NCBI GenBank assembly: GCA_017880985.1
Contig: JADGRK010000008.1
Location: forward strand, 1-19,392
Source of the DNA: Rhodoferax sp.
GTDB lineage: Bacteria > Pseudomonadota > Gammaproteobacteria > Burkholderiales > Burkholderiaceae_C
Direction: 5' to 3'
Length of the DNA stretch: 19,392 bases
Positions 15,739 through 19,392 of this stretch are shown in pieces. The notes under the pieces were generated by a model. That model worked only from the letters and a program-made list of their open reading frames with translations, was not told where the DNA came from and did no database searches. How positions within the stretch are numbered: position 1 is the stretch's first letter; every line of letters begins with the position of its first letter. The position numbers were made by a program, and so were the translations under genes.

Positions 15739-16494
15739 TTAGCCGCGGCCGGCAAACGGCATCTTGGTCGCCATCACGGTATGGAACATCACGTTCGCCT
15801 CCAGCGGCAGGTTCGCCATGTACAACACCGATTGAGCGACGATTTTGACATCCAACAACGGTTCAATCGCCATCTCGCCATTGGCCTGCAAGATGCCCGT
15901 GGCCATGCGCTGCGCCATCTCGGTGGCGGCATTGCCAATGTCGATCTGCCCGACGGCAATGTCGTACTTCCGACCATCCAGCGAAGCGGCTTTTGTCAAG
16001 CCTTTGACCCCGTGTTTGGTCGCGGTGTAGGCAATCGAATTCGGGCGCGGCGTGGTGGCAGAAATTGAGCCATTGTTGATGATGCGTCCTCCGCCTGGTG
16101 TCTGCGCCTTCATCACCCGAAATGCTTGCTGGATGCACAGGAACATGCCGGTGAGGTTGATATCGACCACATTTTTCCACTGCGCCAGCGTCAGGTCTTC
16201 CAGTGGAATGCCCGGTGCGCTGACACCAGCATTGTTGAACAGCACATCAACGCGGCCAAACGCGCTCACGGTGGCATCAAACAACGCCTTCACCGAGTCC
16301 GCATCGGACACATCGGTCGGCAGCGCCAGCGAGCGCTCGGGTGCCCCACCCAAGGCCATCACCTCGGCCAGTGGCCCGGGACGACGTCCGGCCAGCACCA
16401 CCCGATAGCCATCCTTGAGCAAGGCCAGCGCAGCCGCCTTGCCGATACCGCTGCCAGCGCCGGTGACGATGGCAATTTTCGAAGTTGATGTCAT
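15739..16494 (-). CDS. Short-chain dehydrogenase/reductase (SDR) family oxidoreductase
   Basis: This 251-residue classical SDR is a cytoplasmic NAD(P)-dependent oxidoreductase. The cofactor motif TGAGSGIG is at residues 11-18, DVSDADS and the NNAG motif follow. The catalytic set is seen as N in DINLTGMF, S in NNGSISATT, and YTATK (Y and K). GRR after the second strand (VVLAGRRPG) favours NADP over NAD. Substrate is unknown. The C-terminal part (MATKMPFAGRG) is not diagnostic. AGGGA lies 7 bases before the ATG at 16494. It starts 37 bases after the rnr stop on the same strand, so it is probably cotranscribed with rnr, though no functional link is evident. Downstream (15640-15738) I see only weak stems: AATAA/TTATT followed by six T on the minus strand, and CCACGCGTGG at 15667. 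Confidence 0.9.
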   Translation of the reverse strand: MTSTSKIAIVTGAGSGIGKAAALALLKDGYRVVLAGRRPGPLAEVMALGGAPERSLALPTDVSDADSVKALFDATVSAFGRVDVLFNNAGVSAPGIPLEDLTLAQWKNVVDINLTGMFLCIQQAFRVMKAQTPGGGRIINNGSISATTPRPNSIAYTATKHGVKGLTKAASLDGRKYDIAVGQIDIGNAATEMAQRMATGILQANGEMAIEPLLDVKIVAQSVLYMANLPLEANVMFHTVMATKMPFAGRG

Positions 16495-16531
16495 GTTGAA
16501 TCCCTGTCATGAAAGAATGCGATGCGTCCGA

Positions 16532-18808
16532 TCAAGAGCGGCGGCGTGGCTTGCGGCCTTTTTCCTTGTTCTTGACGGGCCCCAGTCCGGCAACGGTCGG
16601 CCTGGCATGGGTGACGGCCTTTGCGCCTTGCGCTGAGTGGACTGAAGTTTTTCGGGATCGACGCTGGCCAGGCGTCGCCTCCGGATCATCACCGAGATCG
16701 GTCCGGCCATCACCTTCATGCAGCACGCCTTTGTCTTTCAGGGCGCGCGAAACCAGACCCTCGCCCTCGTGCATCAGACGAAAATCAATCCGTCGGGCAT
16801 CCAGATCGACCCGGCTGACCTGCACCTGAACCCGGGTGCCAATGGCGTAGCGCATCCCGGTGCGCTCGCCGCGCAGTTCCTGGCGCGCTTCGTCAAACCG
16901 GTAGTACTCGCCACCCAATTCAGTGATGTGGACCAGGCCTTCGACATACATGGCGTCGAGTGTCACAAAAATACCAAAGCTCGTCACCGCGCTGACCACG
17001 CCGGCGTACTCTTCGCCCAAATGCTCACGCATGTACTTGCACTTGAGCCAGGCCTCCACGTCGCGGCTGGCCTCGTCAGCGCGGCGTTCATTGGCGCTGC
17101 AATGCATGCCAGCGGCCTGCCAGGCCAGCATTTCAGCGCTCAATTTTTTCGGCTTCGAACCGGGCTCTGCGACACGGGAGGCGAGCCCCTTTTCGAGTCG
17201 CCGGGACAGCTTGGCGTGGGCTTCACCGGGCATCGGCAAGACCGGCAAGTGATACTTGGTTTTGGCGAGAATCGCCTTGATAACCCGGTGCACCAGCAGA
17301 TCAGGGTAACGCCGGATCGGGCTGGTGAAATGGGTGTAGGCCTCAAACGCCAGGCCGAAGTGACCCTCATTAACCGGCGTGTAGATGGCCTGCTGCATGG
17401 ATCGCAGCAGCATCGAGTGAATCTGCAGCGCATCGGGCCGGTCTTTGGTGGCGTTGGCAATCGACTGAAACTCACCCGGCGAGGGTTCATCACTGAGGGT
17501 CAGCCCGACACCGGTGGCTTTCAGGTAATTGCGAAGAATCTCTTTCTTCTCGGGCGTCGGGCCTTCATGCACCCGAAACAACGCGGCATGCGTGCTCTGC
17601 GCGATGAAGTCAGCGCTGCAAACATTGGCCGCCAGCATCGCTTCCTCGACAATCTTGTGGGCGACGTTGCGGGTGCGCGGCACAATTTTCTCAATGCGCC
17701 CGCCCTCATCGCACACGATCTGCGTTTCAACCGTCTCAAAATCAACAGCGCCGCGGCGCGCGCGCGCCTTCAGCAAGACCTGATAGACCTCGTGCAGATG
17801 CAACAGATCCGGCACCCGGTCTTTGCGCTTGAGGGCTTCGGGGCCGCGGGTGTTGGCCAAAATAGCAGCCACCTCGGTGTAGGTAAAGCGCGCATGACTC
17901 CACATCACAGCGGGATAGAACTGGTAGGCCGCGACGTCGCCGTCCGCGCTCACCAGCATGTCGCACACCATGCACAGACGTTCCACTTCCGGGTTGAGCG
18001 AACACAAGCCGTTGGACAACTTCTCCGGCAGCATGGGAATCACGCGACGCGGAAAATACACGCTGGTAGCGCGCTCGTAGGCATCGATATCAATGGCGGA
18101 GCCGTTCTCCACGTAATGACTGACATCGGCAATCGCCACCAGCAAGCGCCAGCCTTGCACGGCGGATTTGCCTGTGCCGATTTTGGCGGGCTCGCAGTAC
18201 ACGGCATCATCAAAATCCCGGGCGTCTTCGCCATCGATCGTCACCAGCGGCACATCGGTCAAGTCAACGCGGCGTTTCTTATCCTGCGCGCGCACTGTGT
18301 CAGGCAAGGTGCGGGCCAGGGCGATGCAAGCATCAGAGAACTCATACGGCACGCTGTATTTGCGCACCGCGATTTCAATTTCAATGCCGGGGTCGTCCAC
18401 CTCACCCAGTATTTCCTTGACGCGCCCGACCGGCTGGCCGTAAAGCGCGGGCGGCTCGGTCAGTTCAACCACCACCACCTGACCTGGTTTGGCCAAACCG
18501 GTAGCGGCTTTGGGAATCAGTATGTCTTGCCCGTAGCATTTGTCTTCCGGCACCACGATCCAGATGCCGCTTTCCTGCAACAGGCGACCAATGATGGGCT
18601 GGTTGGAGCGCTCAATGATTTCAAGCACGCGGCCCTCCGGGCGGCCCTTGCGATCACTGCGCACGATGCGCAACTTGATGCGGTCCTTGTGCAGCACGGC
18701 GCGCATTTCGTTGGGTGGCAGGTAAATGTCAGGCTCACCGTCGTCACGCAACACAAACCCATGACCATCCCGGTGGCCCTGGACCGTGCCTTCAACTTCA
18801 TCCAGCAA
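16532..18808 (-). CDS. rnr: Ribonuclease R
   Basis: This 758-residue (from the TTG at 18808) processive 3'-5' exoribonuclease of the RNase II/R family degrades structured RNA, rRNA and tmRNA-tagged messages. Cold-shock/OB domains come first (GTVQGHRDGHGFVLRDDGEP). The RNB catalytic core has TIDGEDARDFDDAVYC at about 191-204 with the Mg2+-binding aspartates, then the HFTSPIRRYPDLLVHR block. The S1 domain (about 598-680) includes YAGVVSAVTSFGIFVTLDAM, and a lysine/arginine-rich tail ends KNKEKGRKPRRRS, as in other RNase R. Start is uncertain: TTG 18808 has no Shine-Dalgarno. An in-frame ATC at 18835 sits 6 bases after a strong AGGAG and would add nine residues (IKNISQTSG). It runs divergently from tRNA-Leu and just upstream of an SDR gene. 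Confidence 0.95.
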   Translation of the reverse strand: MLDEVEGTVQGHRDGHGFVLRDDGEPDIYLPPNEMRAVLHKDRIKLRIVRSDRKGRPEGRVLEIIERSNQPIIGRLLQESGIWIVVPEDKCYGQDILIPKAATGLAKPGQVVVVELTEPPALYGQPVGRVKEILGEVDDPGIEIEIAVRKYSVPYEFSDACIALARTLPDTVRAQDKKRRVDLTDVPLVTIDGEDARDFDDAVYCEPAKIGTGKSAVQGWRLLVAIADVSHYVENGSAIDIDAYERATSVYFPRRVIPMLPEKLSNGLCSLNPEVERLCMVCDMLVSADGDVAAYQFYPAVMWSHARFTYTEVAAILANTRGPEALKRKDRVPDLLHLHEVYQVLLKARARRGAVDFETVETQIVCDEGGRIEKIVPRTRNVAHKIVEEAMLAANVCSADFIAQSTHAALFRVHEGPTPEKKEILRNYLKATGVGLTLSDEPSPGEFQSIANATKDRPDALQIHSMLLRSMQQAIYTPVNEGHFGLAFEAYTHFTSPIRRYPDLLVHRVIKAILAKTKYHLPVLPMPGEAHAKLSRRLEKGLASRVAEPGSKPKKLSAEMLAWQAAGMHCSANERRADEASRDVEAWLKCKYMREHLGEEYAGVVSAVTSFGIFVTLDAMYVEGLVHITELGGEYYRFDEARQELRGERTGMRYAIGTRVQVQVSRVDLDARRIDFRLMHEGEGLVSRALKDKGVLHEGDGRTDLGDDPEATPGQRRSRKTSVHSAQGAKAVTHARPTVAGLGPVKNKEKGRKPRRRS

Positions 18809-18831
18809 GCCGCTGGTTTGACTAATATTTT

Positions 18832-18840
18832 TGATACAAT
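18832..18840 (+). promoter_or_regulatory. Likely tRNA-Leu promoter (extended -10) inside the rnr start region
   Basis: TG-A-TACAAT at 18832-18840 is an extended -10 element. Transcription would start near 18847, about 12 bases before the mature tRNA 5' end. A TTGACT at 18818-18823 is only 11 bases from it, too close to serve as its -35. The element overlaps, on the other strand, the possible first codon of rnr. Confidence 0.5.
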
Positions 18841-18841
18841 T

Positions 18842-18846
18842 CTCCT
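18842..18846 (-). promoter_or_regulatory. rnr: Strong Shine-Dalgarno of rnr
   Basis: On the minus strand AAAGAGGAGA contains a full AGGAG. The nearest codon at normal distance in the rnr frame is ATC (18835-18833), 6 bases on. No ATG, GTG or TTG in frame lies within 25 bases of it; the first TTG in frame is at 18808, 33 bases on. This placement decides between starts and favours an unusual initiation codon. Confidence 0.6.
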
Positions 18847-18858
18847 CTTTCCTGAAAT

Positions 18859-18943
18859 GCCCGGATGGCGGAATTGGTAGACGCGCACGGTTCAGGTCCG
18901 TGTGCCGAAAGGTGTGGAGGTTCGAGTCCTCTTCCGGGCACCA
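18859..18943 (+). tRNA. tRNA-Leu (anticodon CAG)
   Basis: An 85-base class II tRNA with an encoded CCA end. Acceptor strands GCCCGGA and TCCGGGC pair, followed by discriminator A and CCA. The D arm is TGGCGGAATTGGTAGACG. The anticodon stem CACGG/CCGTG encloses the loop TTCAGGT with anticodon CAG (reads CUG). A variable arm TGCCGAAAGGTG and the T loop GTTCGAGTCC follow. CUG is the main leucine codon in GC-rich genomes such as this one. It is followed by a strong terminator and is transcribed divergently from rnr. Confidence 0.97.
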
Positions 18944-18952
18944 ATGTTAATG

Positions 18953-18992
18953 AAAACCAGAGATCTTCTAACAAGATTTCTGGTTTTTTTTT
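18953..18992 (+). terminator. Rho-independent terminator of tRNA-Leu (probably bidirectional)
   Basis: AACCAGAGATCTT (18955-18967), a 5-base loop CTAAC and AAGATTTCTGGTT (18973-18985) form a 13-pair stem with one G-T pair. A run of nine T ends at 18992. In the opposite direction the stem is followed by four T, so it may also stop rimO transcripts coming from the right, though more weakly. Confidence 0.88.
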
Positions 18993-18993
18993 G

Positions 18994-19027
18994 GCCAGGA
19001 GCCACTGCATTTGCCGTGGCTCCTGGC
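18994..19027. repeat. Perfect 12-bp inverted repeat downstream of rimO
   Basis: GCCAGGAGCCAC (18994-19005) and its exact complement GTGGCTCCTGGC (19016-19027) flank a 10-base loop. It lies 29 bases past the rimO stop and directly after the tRNA terminator. No T-run follows on the minus strand (nine A instead), so alone it is not a canonical terminator for rimO. As an RNA it would be a very stable 3' hairpin for the rimO transcript, with the second hairpin behind it. Confidence 0.65.
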
Positions 19028-19056
19028 TTGTCCTGAAATGCTTCAAGACTGGAATC

Positions 19057-19392
19057 TTAAAACGGCTGAGCCACAAGATCGTGTCCCTGTGCACCGACAA
19101 TGCGCGCTTTGGTGAATTCACCAACCCGTAAAGTCTTGCTGATTTTTTCCGGCGGCAGCAGTTTCACCACGCCATCAATCTCAGGCGCATCGGCATAGGA
19201 GCGACCGAGGCCACCCTTTTTACCCAAACCAGGCGCGGAATCGACCAACACTTGCATCGTGGCACCGATGCGCTGCTGCAGTTTGGCGCTTGAGACTGCC
19301 TCGGCGACCGCCATGAAGCGTGCGCGCCGCTCTTCGCGCAATTCAATCGGCAACATACCGCCAATGTCATTGGCGACAGCACCCTGCACCGG
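19057..19392 (-). CDS. rimO: Ribosomal protein S12 methylthiotransferase RimO (C-terminal part, cut by window edge)
   Basis: The right edge cuts this gene; 111 in-frame codons remain, starting [17 protein letters not shown]. This matches the end of the radical-SAM domain in RimO, then the helix [22 protein letters not shown]-terminal TRAM domain follows, with [18 protein letters not shown], the stretch that distinguishes RimO from MiaB. RimO adds a methylthio group to the conserved aspartate of ribosomal protein S12 using SAM and two 4Fe-4S clusters. The catalytic CxxxCxxC lies outside the window. The stop at 19057 is followed by two hairpins. Confidence 0.9.

Noticed and set aside
18808..18838. 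Resemblance of TATCAAAAATATTAG on the minus strand before rnr to the head of the AATAGCTGCT repeat
   Set aside because: The core AGCTGCTT and the tail are absent, and the bases read as plausible rnr codons; likely chance in AT-rich sequence.
16718..18880. A 720-codon open frame on the plus strand opposite rnr
   Set aside because: It is rich in H, Q, R and G with no recognisable domain, runs into the tRNA gene, and lies exactly opposite a clear RNase R. Long antisense open frames are expected opposite GC-rich genes.
1..19392. CRISPR arrays, prophage, insertion sequences or defence genes
   Set aside because: No regularly spaced direct repeats, transposase, integrase or nuclease-toxin genes were found; the only repeats are the short elements listed.

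Overview
The window looks like chromosomal DNA of a betaproteobacterium in Burkholderiales, most likely Comamonadaceae (Rhodoferax/Polaromonas/Acidovorax-like). Three things point there: the order rpsB-tsf-pyrH-frr-cdsA-dxr-rseP-bamA, the protein sequences themselves, and a short dispersed repeat with an AATAGCTGCT core that I recall as common in that family. The family call comes from memory of protein and repeat sequences, not from a search.

Layout. (1) Positions 1-7117, minus strand: a housekeeping block read right to left. rpsB and tsf (translation) come first, then pyrH (UMP kinase), frr (ribosome recycling), cdsA (CDP-diacylglycerol synthesis), dxr (MEP isoprenoid pathway), rseP (site-2 protease) and the start of bamA (outer-membrane assembly). 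An rpsB promoter and a structured leader lie upstream, and an intrinsic terminator/attenuator separates rpsB from tsf. The uppS gene usually found between frr and cdsA is absent here. (2) Positions 7306-15572, plus strand: an amidase, a DadA-like D-amino acid dehydrogenase, a fused NAD(P)HX epimerase/dehydratase, and a 1300-residue membrane-anchored multi-PAS GGDEF-EAL protein. Three copies of one dispersed repeat sit at the 3' ends of the first, third and fourth of these genes. (3) Positions 15739-18808 (or 18835), minus strand: rnr (RNase R) followed by a short-chain dehydrogenase. (4) Positions 18859-18943: tRNA-Leu(CAG) on the plus strand, divergent from rnr, with a strong terminator. (5) Positions 19057-19392: the C-terminus of rimO on the minus strand, running off the window.

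The genes are mainly core functions. I see no phage, transposase, CRISPR or defence genes and no clear new multi-gene system. The observations worth following are regulatory or architectural: the rpsB leader and the competing hairpins before tsf, the missing uppS, the possible AUC start of rnr tangled with the tRNA-Leu promoter, the 3'-end repeats that supply stop codons, and a REP-like palindrome between dxr and rseP. No stretch above 300 bases lacks a gene.
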